The translations under genes were made by a program, and so were the position numbers. A stretch of 64,000 bases of DNA, taken from the NCBI RefSeq assembly GCF_040939455.1, contig NC_134104.1, positions 144,248,501 through 144,312,500 of the forward strand, read 5' to 3'. Within the stretch, counting starts at the first letter, position 1, and the number at the start of each line of letters is the position of its first letter. Of this stretch, positions 1 through 14,366 are shown in pieces. The notes beneath the pieces are model-generated. The model was not told where the DNA came from and made no database searches. It saw only the letters and a program-made list of their open reading frames with translations. The DNA is from Microcebus murinus. Lineage: Eukaryota; Chordata; Mammalia; Primates; Cheirogaleidae.

Positions 1-67
1 TAGTAGGAAGAGTTCATTATTTCTGTGTGCCTGATCCTAGAACTTGTAGTAAAAGAATATCTAAATA

Positions 68-388
<321 letters not shown>

Positions 389-1046
389 GAATATCTAAAT
401 AAAACAAAGATGATGTTTTCCTTTAAATATTCTGCTTTCTAACATATTTATATTTAAGGATTGTCATCTTGGTGTTTGCAGGCAAATGCTAGTAAAGTTA
501 GAATAGGAATCTTTATAAATGATTTCAGGTAATTAATATGCCTTTTAATTTCAGACTTTATTTGAACATCAGTTTTATACTTTGGACATATACAATGAAT
601 AAATTGGATAGATATGTTTTTTATACCAAAGGTATTATGGTTGCCAGAGAAGTTCTTTTTTAAACTGTTGAGCAAAGTAAGTTGTGTTTCTCAGTTATTA
701 CCAGATTCAGCCTTCTCTTCCCTTTTTCTTTATCTAATGCAGTTTGCCATTAAGAAAGAACTTTAGAATAGATGTTTGTCTTCAGGTATACAATTCCTAT
801 GCCCAAACCGCTGCGTTGAGCCAAGTTGTGGTTAATAAAAGGCCTTTTTTTCTGTGATGCCATAGGTTGAAGACCTGCATTTCTATTTCTATGATAAAGG
901 GAAGTCTGGGAATTTCTATTCTTTGAAGACAAAAGGAAATAATCTAAAATGTCAATAGCAGTAGGATTATCAGTTTATCATTATGCTAAATGTATATGTG
1001 TATGCACGCATACATATACACGTAAACATAATACACATGCGTATAT
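389..1046. other. GOLGA4: Intron sequence, nothing recognised
   Basis: AT-rich intron with no repeat family or coding potential that I could recognise. It contains a CA/TA-rich stretch near 985-1040 just before the hairpin MITE. Confidence 0.6.
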
Positions 1047-1265
1047 AGATGCTCCTTGACTTACAATGGGGTTACATCCTGATAACTCCATTGTAAATTG
1101 AAAATATCGTAAGTTGAAACTTAACGATATTTTCAACTTGCAATGGGTTTATCCAGATGTAACCCCATTGGAAGTTGAGGACTGTACTGAATGCATATTG
1201 CTTTTGCACCATTGTAAAGTTGAAAAATCTATGTCAAAAAATTTTAAGTTGTAGACTGTTTGTAT
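1047..1265. mobile_element. Tigger-type MITE remnant with hairpin
   Basis: Contains the motifs CTTGACTTACAATGGGGTTA and GAAAATATCGTAAG, which I associate with non-autonomous Tigger-derived elements (exact subfamily uncertain). Bases 1064-1113 and 1120-1170 are imperfect reverse complements, forming a stem of about 50 bp with a 6-nt loop. The right end (ATTGTAAAGTTGAAAAATCT) belongs to the same family. Confidence 0.65.
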
Positions 1266-2223
1266 TTACAACTATACATAAACACACATATATATTTTTG
1301 GTGCCAAGTTACCCAGCTGTTGCACCATCTATTTGATTTTATTTGGTGATAAGCTGTTTGGCCTCCTTAAAAACCTTACTGCTCCAGCCAATATGATTAT
1401 TTTTAAAGGGCCTGAATTCTTACTTATCTCACCCAAGAAGAACTCTCTGCCCACAGTGCCTTTCTATATATTGTTGAATCCGGTAAAGATTTCTTTCTAG
1501 TCAGCTGAAAACAGTCCTGGTTTGAAATTTATACAGGTAGTAGGTTTCATTAAAAGTACATTGTTTAAATATCTGATTTAGCCAACAAATATTTAAAAAA
1601 AAAGAAATAAGTACTCTTTTGTCATATGGTTAAAAAGTTTTTAAAAAATAAGATATGCCAAACAATAATTTTTATGTTCTTAAAAATGTCCTAGTTGTGA
1701 GTATACAATAGTATTATGTAATTATTGATGATAGATAAGTTAAGAACTATATATAGCAAACAGACAAGTAATTGAAATTATACAGTACAGAAGTAGGGAC
1801 ATGTCTTCATTTCTTTGAATTTGCTATCCATAAGGACACTGGTAGGAAAATGGAGAACCTTTAGGACCGTAATTTTTTTTTTTTCAAACTTCTGAGCTTA
1901 GATTCATATAAACAGTCTTAATATCCTAATCCGAAACTCAACAACAAATTGGTGTTAGTGACTGAACATTTCTTGTGGCTTTGTTAAACAACTCAGAAAT
2001 ACCTCTTGGCTTAGAACAATGATGAGTTTTTTAACCTGTCCTGCTACTGCTGCTCTTAGTTCCCATAAATTGAATGTAAAACATTTTAGCTCATTGATGG
2101 TATTTCTTTTTTTTTTTTTTTAATTTATTATTTTATTTTATTTTATTTTATTTTTTTGTAGTAAGATTCAGTTGAGATGATAGTATTTCTTGAGATACTT
2201 GTTTTCTATTGTTTTCATTATAG
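1266..2223. other. GOLGA4: Intron upstream of exon W1
   Basis: No repeat or gene recognised apart from a T-rich and (ATTTT)n tract at about 2107-2158, just ahead of the acceptor of W1. The tract could serve as an extended pyrimidine-rich region but is interrupted by A. Confidence 0.6.
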
Positions 2224-2402
2224 CTTTTGAGGAACTTGAAAAAGCCTTGAGTACCGCCCAAAAAACAGAAGAAGCACGGAGAAAAATGAAGGCAGAAATG
2301 GATGAACAAATAAAAGCTATGGAAAAAACAAGTGAGGAGGAACGCATCAGTCTTCAACAAGAATTAAGTCGGGTGAAACAGGAGGTTGTTGATATAATGA
2401 AA
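2224..2402 (+). CDS. GOLGA4: GOLGA4 internal exon W1 (coiled coil)
   Basis: First GOLGA4 exon in the window; 179 nt between a TATAG acceptor and an AAA|GTAAGA donor. It starts with two bases of a split Ala codon (one base lies in the exon upstream of the window) and encodes about 60 residues beginning (A)FEELEKALSTAQKTEEARRK and ending VVDIMK. The composition is the Glu/Lys/Gln-rich heptad pattern of a coiled coil, with no globular motif. I recognise it as the segment near residue 413 of the 2,230-residue human protein. Earlier exons and the promoter are outside the window. Confidence 0.95.
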
Positions 2403-2504
2403 GTAAGAATAATTCTGGAATGAAATGAGTTACAGCATTTTTGAAATTTAAGTCTATTTTTCTTATAATCTTTGGCAAAGAAAAGTTAATTTGTATTTTA
2501 TTTT

Positions 2505-2793
2505 ATTTTTTGAGACAGAGTCTCACTCTATTGCTCTGGGTAGAGTGCAGTGGCATCATCATAGCTTACTGCAAAATCAAACTCCTGGGCTCAAGCGATC
2601 CTCCTGTCTCAGCCCCCCAAGTCACTGGGACTACAGCCCAAGCCACCACACACAGCTAATTTTTTCTAGTTTTGGTAGAGCTGGGGGTCTCGCTTTTACT
2701 CAGGTTGGTCTCGAACTCCTGACCTCAAGTGATCTTCCCGCCTTGGCCTCTGAGAGTGCTAGGATTACAGGCCTGTGCCACTGTGCCTGTCCT
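2505..2793 (-). repeat. Alu, older, antisense
   Basis: Reverse-orientation Alu (TTTTTTGAGACAGAGTCTCA to the GC-rich start), with many substitutions. TAATTTGTATTTTA precedes and follows it as a target duplication. It lies about 100 nt after exon W1. Confidence 0.9.
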
Positions 2794-3122
2794 AATTTGT
2801 ATTTTAGATCTTGACTATTTCGTGATGTTCAGAATATAGTAGAAAAGCACTTTGATAGAGAAATGAATTTAATACTTAGATAATTCTTTGGAGCCTTTTA
2901 AGCTTTGCTTTCTCTCCAGTGGGCCACATTGTAAACTGAGATGTGCCTGAACTATTTTATGCCTTTCTGACTCTAGGCTCCTTGAAGGTAGGTTGCTTAG
3001 CTGCTCTGGTAGCATCTCTTCCACAGAACTTAGCCAAGAAGGTACTTGCCTAGTGTGTGTTTGAGGGAGGAAGTGACTGAGGGGGCTAGAGATTGTTTCA
3101 ATATTTTGGGGTTTTTCTCTCT

Positions 3123-3421
3123 TTTTTTTCTTTTTTGTGGAGACAGAGCCTGACTCTGTTGCCCTGATGAGAGTGTAGTAGTGTCCTCTTAGCTCACTGC
3201 AACCTCCAGCTTCTGGGCTCAAGTGATCCTCCTGCTTCAGCCTTCCGAGTAGCTGGGACTACAGGTGTGCACCACCATGACTGGCTAATTTTTTCTATTT
3301 TTAGTAGAGACAGGGTCTCACTCTTGCTTAGGTTGGTCTTGAACTCCTGAGCTTAAGGGATCCTCCTGCCTCAGCCCACCAGAGTGTAAGGATTACAGGC
3401 GTGAGCCACCACCCCGGCCTT
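3123..3421 (-). repeat. Alu, older, antisense
   Basis: Reverse-orientation dimeric Alu with diverged arms and no lemur-type linker, so probably an older insertion. Confidence 0.9.
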
Positions 3422-4151
3422 GTTTAAATGTTTTAAAGGATCAATATTACTTGATATTCTGCTTACTCTTAACAATTATAGATAGACCTCATTTTTAAAA
3501 TTAGATAGCTTTTTGAAAAGATCTCCTTTAGAAATTAAAATTTTAAAATCTTATAGATTTCCAGTTATTCACAAATGTGAACATATCATTGTCATGACCC
3601 CTCTGTGCCTCCAGCTCCCTTCCTCACCCATTTTTCTCTGCTTTGGTTTTTGCTTATTTTTCCTCCTGTCATATTTACCTTTGTTGACTCTTTGCTCATT
3701 TTTTTCCTTATTCCTTTACTGACTCATTTGTATTCTTGATTATGTGCACTAAAATTAAATAGCTCAAGATAAATTATGGATCTGAATAGATGAGACTTGG
3801 ATTTTAGATGCAGTGTTTATTTTTACAACTCCTGGTAAGGTTTCTGTGCTTTTAGTAATTAGTGCATAGCAGGTATTGAGGGGGGCAAATTATATTCTTT
3901 TCATATATTTTCTTTCTCCTTCTGAACTATAGACAATTTGCAAAGTAGAAATTATTTGTGACCAATTATTGGATATACAAGGCCTTAGCTGTAACTACCC
4001 AAGTGTATTTCAATTTTTTAAATAATTAGTCATATGATGTGGTAAGGACAAAGTCATATACTGTGGAATCTAACAACCTAAAAATAATTAATGAATTATT
4101 TTAAAAGGTAATAATGTGGATATATGGTATAAAAATTAAAAGAAAAAGTAG
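3422..4151. other. GOLGA4: Intron, nothing recognised
   Basis: AT-rich unique-looking intron. A pyrimidine-rich patch at 3590-3720 may be a very old repeat but I cannot name it. Confidence 0.5.
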
Positions 4152-4445
4152 GCTAGGCATGGTGGCTCACTTGTGTAATCCCAGCATTTTGGGAGGCGGA
4201 GGCAGGAAGATTGTTTGAGGCCAGGGATTTAAGATAAGTCTGGGCAACATAGTGAGACCCTGGTCTACAAAAAAAGGAATATTAGCCGGTGTGGTGATCT
4301 GTGCCTGTAGTCCCAGCTACTCAAGAGGGTGAGGTGGGAGGATCACTTGAGCCCAGGAGTTCACGGCTGCAGTGAGCTGTGATTGTGCCACTGTACTCCA
4401 ACCTGGGTAGCAGAGTGAGACCCTGTTTCAAGAAAAACAAAAAAG
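4152..4445 (+). repeat. Alu, older, sense
   Basis: Dimeric Alu with the standard A-rich linker (CTACAAAAAAAGGAATATTA) rather than the lemur-type linker. Ends in an A-rich tail. Confidence 0.9.
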
Positions 4446-6300
<1,855 letters not shown>

Positions 6301-6677
6301 AAGATTTGACATTTTTATAAGATTTTTTCCTATCCTAAAAAGAACAGGACCAATACCTCTGAATAAATAGTCCATGCCTGGAAAGTTAGGCATAGTTAGA
6401 TTGGTGCAGCCAAGGCAGCTTGACCACAGCGTAATGCCCTCTCTGAGAGCATCCTTATTCCCCCTGCTCTGCTTCCCTATTCTGACTGGTGGAGAACATC
6501 CCTGCAAGATATGGAAATGGAACTTCAGCCTCATCAGACTCTACGGTAGCAGCAACACTTCTTGTCTTAAACTAAGAGAAAAACATTACTAGCTTTTCTT
6601 TTAACTATTGTGGCTTTGGTGACTTTTGATCTACTTAGGAAACTGTGTTCTGATTTTTCCTCTTAATAAGTTATTAG
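6301..6677. other. GOLGA4: Unidentified intron segment
   Basis: About 300 bases of less AT-rich sequence (6360-6590), distinct from the flanking intron. Open frames of 72-80 codons exist on both strands but resemble no protein I know and have no splice or codon support. Probably an unrecognised old repeat. Confidence 0.4.
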
Positions 6678-6965
6678 TGGCTGGTTGCTATAGCTCATGC
6701 TTATAATCCTAGCACATTGGGAGGCCGAGGCAGGAGGATTGCTTCAGTCCAGGTGTTAGAAACCAGCCTAGGCAATAGCAAGACCCTGTCTCTACAAAAA
6801 AAGTTTAAAAGTTAGCCAGGTATCATGGTGTGCACGGTGGTCCCAGCCACTCAGAGGCTGAAGAAGAAGGATCTCTTGAGCACAGAAGCTGGAGGCTGCA
6901 ATGAGCTATGATGATGCACTGTAGCCCAGACAACAGAGTGATACGCTGTCTCAAAAAAAAAAAAA
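6678..6965 (+). repeat. Alu, older, sense
   Basis: Diverged dimeric Alu ending in an A-run, with AGTTATTAG before and after as a likely target duplication. It ends about 100 nt before exon W2. Confidence 0.88.
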
Positions 6966-7064
6966 GTTATTAGCTTGATTAAACTGTAATAAAGTAGTAG
7001 TTGGTTGTGGAGTTACATATTTTATTGTGGATGTTTTAGCTTTATCTGTTTGACTGATTTTCAG

Positions 7065-7196
7065 AAATCCTCAGAAGAAAAAATTGCTAAACTACAGAAG
7101 CTTCATGAAAAGGAGCTGGCCAGCAAGGAGCAGGAACTGACCAAGAAGTTACAGACACAAGAAAGGGAATTTCAGGAGCAAATAAAAATAGCTCTT
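7065..7196 (+). CDS. GOLGA4: GOLGA4 internal exon W2 (coiled coil)
   Basis: 132 nt, 44 whole codons, phase 0 at both ends. The acceptor is TTTTCAG and the donor CTT|GTAAGT. It encodes KSSEEKIAKLQKLHEKEL through FQEQIKIAL, continuing the rod without a break from the previous exon. Because the exon is an exact multiple of three, skipping it would shorten the coiled coil without shifting the frame. Confidence 0.96.
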
Positions 7197-8694
7197 GTAA
7201 GTACCTGTTTTGTTTCTGCTATAGGTAAATTTAGCAGAGTTATAAAGTTGTCATCCTTTCACTCATGCGTTCCAGCTTGAGGTCAGACTACTTGGCAGCC
7301 TTAAACTTTGGGTATGCAGAGAGGATAGAAAGTAGAGCTTGTTAGCTTGGTATTGTGTGAAAATTAAATTTACTGATCTAACAAGCTTTCATCAATCAGT
7401 TTGTTTATCTATCCTTTCTACCCTGGCAGTAGGCTATAATTAGGGAAAAATAAAGAAGATAGGTTTGTTGAAGTAGTGGTAACTCAGGAAGAATGTCTAA
7501 AAAATTCACCAGACCGAATTTACCCAGAGGTCAAGGCTCAGAAAATTTTGGCTGAATTATATTTTAAAGAAGAAAAAATGAAAATGACCAAGTAGTTTTC
7601 ATTTTAAGTAGAATAATTTTAGTAATAATTTTCAGTCTCCACAATGTTTAAAAAAAAGAGTTAGATTTAAAAACTTACAGAACTAAAAAGATCAATAACC
7701 AGAAAAGCAGATTCAGATTTTTGCTGGAAGATTTGTTGAAATAGCATAATTTGAAAGTTTAAAACAAAAAATATTTTTCTTCAATTGTAAAAGCCTTTTG
7801 CATAAGTTGTCATAAAAAGTGTTAGTGTCAAAAATGTGGTTTGTTTTTATATGAGGTTATTATCCACAATATAATAACGTGTAATAATAATAATAATGTA
7901 TAATTTGAAAATTCTTTCAATGTAAAAGGTTGAGAAATAGTGTTTTACCATTGGCAGTACACTTTTCTTAATTGAAGTTTAATTAAGAAATTAACACTTA
8001 GTGTGTTAATTTACTGTTAAAGTACTCTCTAGAACTTTTCTTCTCAAAACAGTAAACACCTTTATTGGTAATTTTGGTACCAATTCATATTGGTAAATAC
8101 CAATATGAATATTGGTATGTAATAAGGACATTCAGAGAAGCTTTTCAGGATTGATGGGGTATTAGAGCCCAGATCATCTAAAAGAGTTATATAGGCTTTA
8201 TTTGATAGATATTTACTTGATCTTATCCATATATCCATAAGTAATCTTCTGATTTTGATTTGGTTTTCCATGTGGTCTCCCCTATTATAATGAAGTGTTT
8301 CTCAAAAATTGTATACACTTAAAATCTAGTTTCTAGACCTAGAGTGGAAGTACCAAAAGCTGTTACAGAGAAGAGGTAGCAGCAATTGTGTGATCTTTCA
8401 CATTCAGCAGTGTTTTAGAAAACATTTTAACTAGTGGGAAAATAGCAGATATAATGGAAGGGTTACTGCAACAAAATTTTTCATATTAATAGTAATTGGA
8501 AGACCCCATTGGAAAAGCCACAGTGCCTTATTTCTGCAAACTAAAGCATGGGAGGAGACAGATGATGATACTGTCTACCTCACAGGACTGGGAGCAGATC
8601 AAAGGAAATTAATAATTCCTATGGAAGTTGTTTGGAATGCTGAAGATGTATGTGGGTCTAAGATGTATATGGGTCTTAATTGTTTTTGATGCAG
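7197..8694. other. GOLGA4: Intron W2-W3, with nested palindromes
   Basis: AT-rich intron with no recognised transposon. It contains a (TAA)n stretch at about 7878-7905, a 10-bp inverted repeat at 7988-8012, and two overlapping palindromes at 8083-8118 built on ATTGGTA/TACCAAT. Confidence 0.6.
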
Positions 8695-8850
8695 GAAAAG
8701 AGTCAATCAGAATATTTGAAGATCACCCAAGAAAAAGAACAGCAAGAATCTTTGGCCCTGGAAGAGTTAGAGTTGCAGAAAAAAGCAATCCTTACGGAGA
8801 GTGAAAATAAATTTCGGGACCTTCAGCAAGAACTAGAGACTTATAGAACT
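8695..8850 (+). CDS. GOLGA4: GOLGA4 internal exon W3 (coiled coil)
   Basis: 156 nt, 52 whole codons, phase 0 at both ends. Acceptor GATGCAG, donor ACT|GTAAGT. It encodes EKSQSEYLKITQEKEQQESL through LQQELETYRT, again heptad-rich. The next exon begins RILELESS, and the join YRT-RILELE matches the known golgin-245 sequence. Confidence 0.96.
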
Positions 8851-9555
8851 GTAAGTTTAAATAATATTCAGGTTCTGGAGCTGTGAAATTGTTTGCATAT
8901 GAAAACTATTGTTATATTTCTGGTCAATAAAGTTTCAAAGTAGCTTTTGTTTTACTGGATTAGAGTTAGGTATACATGTGCTTCATTTTTAGATAGTGAG
9001 AGATATGGCTCTGCCTTTCTTAACTTTTTCCTTCAGAGTCAAGATTATATTTTCATGAGATAATAGATGTCTTTGGTAAAATTTGTATAGATTCCTCCTT
9101 TTTGAAAAAAAAGATCCTCTAAATAATTTAGAGGTGGATAAATCAGATACATTATTTTTTTTTTCATAACTAATAAAGTACTATTATAGGCCTTAAAGTA
9201 AAAACGGAGGGAGGAATCCATCTTCTTACCAAAGTTACTATTATCTATTTTATGATTTAATTGTTTTTGACTCTCCAGTTAGAATATTGTTGAAAATGTA
9301 GGTAGTTGAAAAGATTACCCAAGTAAGTAAAAAGAATTTGGAATTATCAGTTGTGTTAAAAATATAATCTTTTCTTTGTTATATGATTCCTTTAGTAATT
9401 AAACACAAATTCTTTGTCTTTTCTAGTGTTTGGTATGGTATGTAAAGCTATTTATCTAAATTTTAATCTGTGGGTAGGTGGTAGACATGTCTTTATATCA
9501 CAGCTAATAAATAAGTATGTACTTTAATAAAAAATACATCTGTTTTCATTAACAG
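8851..9555. other. GOLGA4: Intron W3-W4, nothing recognised
   Basis: AT-rich intron. The only structure noticed is a small inverted repeat CCTCTAAA-TAA-TTTAGAGG at 9116-9134. Confidence 0.6.
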
Positions 9556-12500
9556 AGAATTCTTGAATTGGAAAGTTCTTTGGAAAAAAGTTTAGACGAA
9601 AGCAAAAGTCAATCAAAAGATTTAGCTGTTCATTTGGAAGCTGAAAAAAATAAGCACAATGAAGAAATTACAATCATGGTTGAAAAACACAAGACAGAAT
9701 TGGAAAGCCTGCAGCATCAGCAGGATAAACTTTGGACTGAAAAACTCCAAGTCTTAAAGCAACAGCATCAGACTGAAATGGAAAAACTTAGAGAAAAGTG
9801 TGAGCAAGAAAAAGAAACATTGTTGAAAGACAAAGAGAGTCTCTTCCAGGCCCACATAGAAGAGATGAATGAAAAGACTTTAGAAAAGCTTGATGTGAAG
9901 CAAACAGAACTGGAATCATTATCTTCTGAACTATCAGAAGTATTAAAAGCCCGTCAAAAGCTAGAAGGGGAACTTTCTGTTCTAAAGGATGAAACAGATA
10001 AAATGAAACAGGAATTAGAGGCCAAGCTGGACGAACAGAAAAATCATCACCAGCAAGAAGTTGACAATATCATTAAAGAACATGAGATATCCATCCACAG
10101 AACTGAGAAGGCATTAAAAGATCAAATTAATCAACTCGAGCTTCTTTTGATGGAAAAGGACAAGCATCTGGAACAGCGTCAGGCTCATGTAGATAATTTG
10201 GAGGCAGATATTAAAAGATCTGAAGGGGAACTCCAGAAGGCATCTGCTAAGCTGGATCTGTTTCAGTCATACCAGAGTACCACAGATGAGCAAACCAAAG
10301 CATATGAGGAACAGTTGGCCCAATTACAGCAAAAGTTGTTGGATTTGGAAACAGAAAGAATTCTTCTTACCAAGCAGGTAGCTGAAGTTGAAACACAAAA
10401 GAAAGATATTTATATTGAGTTAGATGCTCACAAAAACCAGGTGCAGGACTTAATGCAGCAACTTGAAAATCAGAATATTGAAATGGAGCAAAAATTAAAA
10501 TCTTTAACCCAACTGTATGAATCCCAACTTAAAGATAATAACAGAGAACAGGAACAGATAAAGCAACTCTTGATGGAAAAGGAAAATATAATTTTGCAAA
10601 TGAGAGAAGGGCAGAGCAAAGAAATTGAGATAGTCACACAGAAATTGTCAGCCAAGGAGGACAGTATTCGTATTTTGCATGAGGAATATGAAACCAAATT
10701 TAAAAATCAAGAAAAAAAGATGGAAAAAATTAAGCAGAAATCAAAGGAGATGCAAGAAACGTTAAAGAAGAAATTGTTGGATCAGGAAGCCAAACTTAAA
10801 AAGGAGCTTGAAAATACTGTTCTAGAGCTTAGTCAGAAAGAAAAACAGTTCAGTGCCAAAGTGTTGGAAATGGCACAGGCTAACTCAGCTGGAATCAATG
10901 ATGCAGTGTCAAGACTGGAAACAAACCAAAAGGAACAAATAGAAAGTCTTACCGAGGTTCATCGGCGAGAACTCAATGATGTCATATCAATTTGGGAAAA
11001 GAAACTTAATCAGCAAACTGAAGAACTTCAGGAAAAACATGAAATGCAGTTACAGGAGAAAGAACAAGAAGTAGCAGAATTGAAGCAAAAGATCCTCATA
11101 TTTGGGTGTGAAAAAGAAGAGATGAACAAGGAAATAATGTGGCTGAAGGAAGAGGGTGTTAAGCAGGATACAACATTAAATGAATTACAGGAACAATTAA
11201 AGCAGAAGTCTCTTCATATTGATACTGTCTCACAAAATGAGACTAAACTGAAAGCACAACTTGAAAAGCTGGAGGTTGACTTGAGTCATTCTCTGAAGGA
11301 AAACACTTTTCTTCAAGAGCAGTTAGTTGAACTGAAGATGCTGGCAGAAAAAGATAAGCTTAAGATTTCTGAGTTGACTGATAAGTTGAAAACCACAGTT
11401 GAAGAACTCCAGAGTCTGAAGTCTTCACAAGAAAGAAGTAACAAAAGCCTAGAAGACAAAAGCTTGGAATTCAAAAAACTGTCTGAGGAACTAGCAATTC
11501 AGCTAAATATTTACTGTAAGAAAACTGAAGCCTTGTTGGAAGCTAAAACAAATGAGCTAATCAACATTAGTAGTAGTAAAACAAATGCCATTCTCTCTAG
11601 GATTTCCCATTGTCAACACCACACAAGTAAAGTTAAAGAGGCACTATTAATGAAAACTTGCAAAGTTTCTGAATTAGAAGCACAACTTAGACAACTAACA
11701 GAGGAGCAAAATATGCTAAATACTTCTTTTCAACAGGCTACCCATCAGTTAGAAGAAAAAGAAAATCAAATTAAGAGCATGAAGGCTGATATTGATGGTC
11801 TTGTAACAGAGAAAGAAGCGCTACAGAAGGAAGGAGGTAATCAGCAACAGGCTGCTTCTGAAAAGGAGTCTTGTATCACACAGTTGAAGAAAGAGTTATC
11901 TGAAAACATCAATGCTGTCACCTTGATGAAAGAAGAGCTTAAAGAAAAAAAATCTGAGATTAGCAATCTTAATAAACAACTAACTGATTTGAACATTCAA
12001 CTTCAAAATAGTATCAGCCTAACTGAGAAAGAAGCAGCCATTTCATCACTAAGTAAGCAATATGACGAAGAAAAACGTGAATTGCTGAATCAGGTACAGG
12101 ATTTATCTTTGAAAGTTGATACTTTGTGTAAAGAGAAAATTTCTGCTCTTGAACAGGTAGATCACTGGTCCAACAAATTCTCAGAATGGAAGAAGAAAGC
12201 ACAGTCAAAATTTACACAATATCAAAACACTATTAAAGAATTGCAGATGGTGCTTGAGTTAAAAACAAAGGAAGCACATGAAAAGGATGAGCAGATAAAT
12301 TCACTGAAGGAAGACCTTGATCAGCAAAATAAAAGATTTGAATGTTTAAAGGGCGAAATGGAAGATAAGAAAAGCAAGATGGAGAAAAAGGAATGTAATT
12401 TAGAAACTGAGTTAAGGACTCAAACAGCAAAAATTGTGGAATTAGAGGACTATATTACCCAGAAAACAAATGAAATTGAGTCTTTAAATGAAGTTCTTAA

Positions 12501-13790
12501 AAATTACAATCAACAAAAGGATATTGAACAGAAAGAATTGGTTCAGAAACTTCAACATTTTCAAGAGTTAGGAGAAGAAAAGGACAACAGAGTTAAAGAA
12601 GCTGAAGAAAAAGTTTTAAGACTTGAAAAGCAAATGTCTTCCATGAAAGCGGAACTTGAAACTAAGAAGAAAGAATTGGAACATGTGAATTTAAGTGTGA
12701 AAAGTAAAGAAGAGGAGTTACAGGCACTGGAAAGTAGACTTGAGTTAGAAAGTACAGCAAAATTAGCAGAACTAAAGAAAAAAGCCGAACAAAAAATTGC
12801 TGCCATTAAGAAGCAGTTGTTATCTCAAATGGAAGAGAAAGAACAGCAATATAAAAAAGGTACAGAAAGTCATTTGAACGAGCTAAATGCAAAATTGCAG
12901 GAAAGAGAGAGAGAAGTTCACATCTTGGAAGAAAAACTTAAATCAGTGGAAAGTTCACCACAATCAGAAGCACCAGTTGTACCTAGATCAGCAAAAAATG
13001 TGGAAGCATGTACTGAGCAAAAAGCAGCAGATTCCCAAAGCTGTATGCAAAAGACATATGAAGAAAAAATCAGTGTTTTACAAAGAAATTTAACTGAAAA
13101 AGAACAGCTGTTGCAGAGGCTAGAGCAGGAAAAAGAAGAGACAGTTTCTTCCCATTCTGAAATGCAATGCAAATACCAGGAGCTCTTAATAAAGTTGGAA
13201 CATGCTGAAGCAAAGCAACATGAGGATCAGGTTATGATAGATAATCTTCAAGAAGAACTTGAGGAAAAAAACAAGAAATATGGCATCTTGATGGCATCCC
13301 AGCATGTAGAAGAAGGAGGTAAAAATAACATAGGAGCAAGGCAAAATTTGGAAAATGTTGTCCAGAAAACCCTCCAGGAGAAGGAACTAACCTGTCAGGT
13401 CTTGGAGCAAAAGATAAAAGAACTGGATGCTCGCTTAGTAAGAGAGAAGGAAGTACATAGAGTTGAAATGGAAGAGTTGACCTCAAAATATGAAAAGTTA
13501 CAGGCTTTACAACAACAGATGGATGGAAAAAATAATCCCACCGAAGTTTTGGAAGAAAGTACTGAAGAAAAGTCCAAATCACATGTGCTCCAACCCAAAT
13601 TGCTTAGTAACACAGAAGCCCAGCACAATGACCTAGAATTTAAATTAGCAGGTGCAGAGCGGGAGAAACAGAAACTGAGCAAGGAGATTACGAGATTGCA
13701 AAAAGATCTGCGAATGTTAAGAAAGGAGCATCAGCAAGAATTGGATATACTAAAGAAAGAATGTGAACAAGAAATGGAAGAGAAAATCAA
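9556..13790 (+). CDS. GOLGA4: GOLGA4 giant coiled-coil exon W4
   Basis: A single uninterrupted exon of 4,235 nt (1,411 codons plus two bases), about three quarters of the coding sequence seen here. The acceptor is TTAACAG before AGAATTCTTG (RILELESS); the donor is ATCAA|GTAAGT, splitting a Lys codon. The protein is almost wholly coiled coil: dense Glu, Lys and Gln, heptads of Leu/Ile, very few Pro or Trp, and no membrane segment. A short break occurs near SSPQSEAPVVPRSAKNVEA (about 12953-13009), where Pro and Ser interrupt the helix. GOLGA4 (golgin-245, p230) is a peripheral protein of the trans-Golgi network. The rod projects into the cytoplasm to capture endosome-derived carriers, while the C-terminal GRIP domain holds it on the membrane. 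That role comes from the human protein and is not visible here. Frame, order and sequence match human GOLGA4 throughout, with scattered substitutions and a few short indels. No internal stop was seen. Confidence 0.98.
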
Positions 13791-14366
13791 GTAAGTTTTA
13801 ATTCAGTATGAATATTTTTAAAGCACTCTTCCTTAATTAAGCCTCTTTTTTAGTGCCTAATACAGTTATTTTAAATATTTGGATTAGTTTCACCTATTAA
13901 AAGTATTAAATGTAAATCTGATAAGCTAAATATAATAAGAATAAAAACAATTTGGGCAAGAGGCATTATTATGTCTATTTAGGGAGGAAAAACCTTTTCT
14001 TAAGATGTAAGATTGTGGTTATTAGGGTATATAGCCAAGTAATTATTTTCTTTTTGTTTTACTATTTTAATATTAGCATTATTATCATATAACATAGATG
14101 TGTATGGTGAAAATTTAAAGTGAAAAGTAAAAATTCTCCCGTCCCCAGAACAGCTCCCTAGAGGTAATCATAGATTACATATTCCTGCAGAAGTTTTCTG
14201 TCCTGGAATGCACATGTATGTGCACGTGTTCTCTTTTTCTCTCTCTCTTAAAAGTGTTTTTATGCCTGTGAGAGCACACTGTATGTACTGTTTTGAAGAC
14301 CAGGTAACTCTTTGCAACTTGTTCTTTGTGTGGCACCAGTTAACTCTTTACATTTTTGTTACTCAG
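13791..14366. other. GOLGA4: Intron W4-W5, with a possible old L1 fragment
   Basis: The part at about 14105-14345 resembles antisense old L1 3' UTR (AAAGTGAAAAGTAAAAATTC, CCCTAGAGGTAATCATAG). The rest is unremarkable AT-rich intron. Confidence 0.35.

Noticed and set aside
2148..2360. Minus-strand frame over exon W1
   Set aside because: It is the antisense shadow of the GOLGA4 exon and flanking T-rich tract.
12561..13682. Minus-strand frames of 81-116 codons over the giant exon
   Set aside because: Ser/Phe/Cys-rich shadows of an opposite-strand Glu/Lys-rich coiled coil; expected from codon bias.
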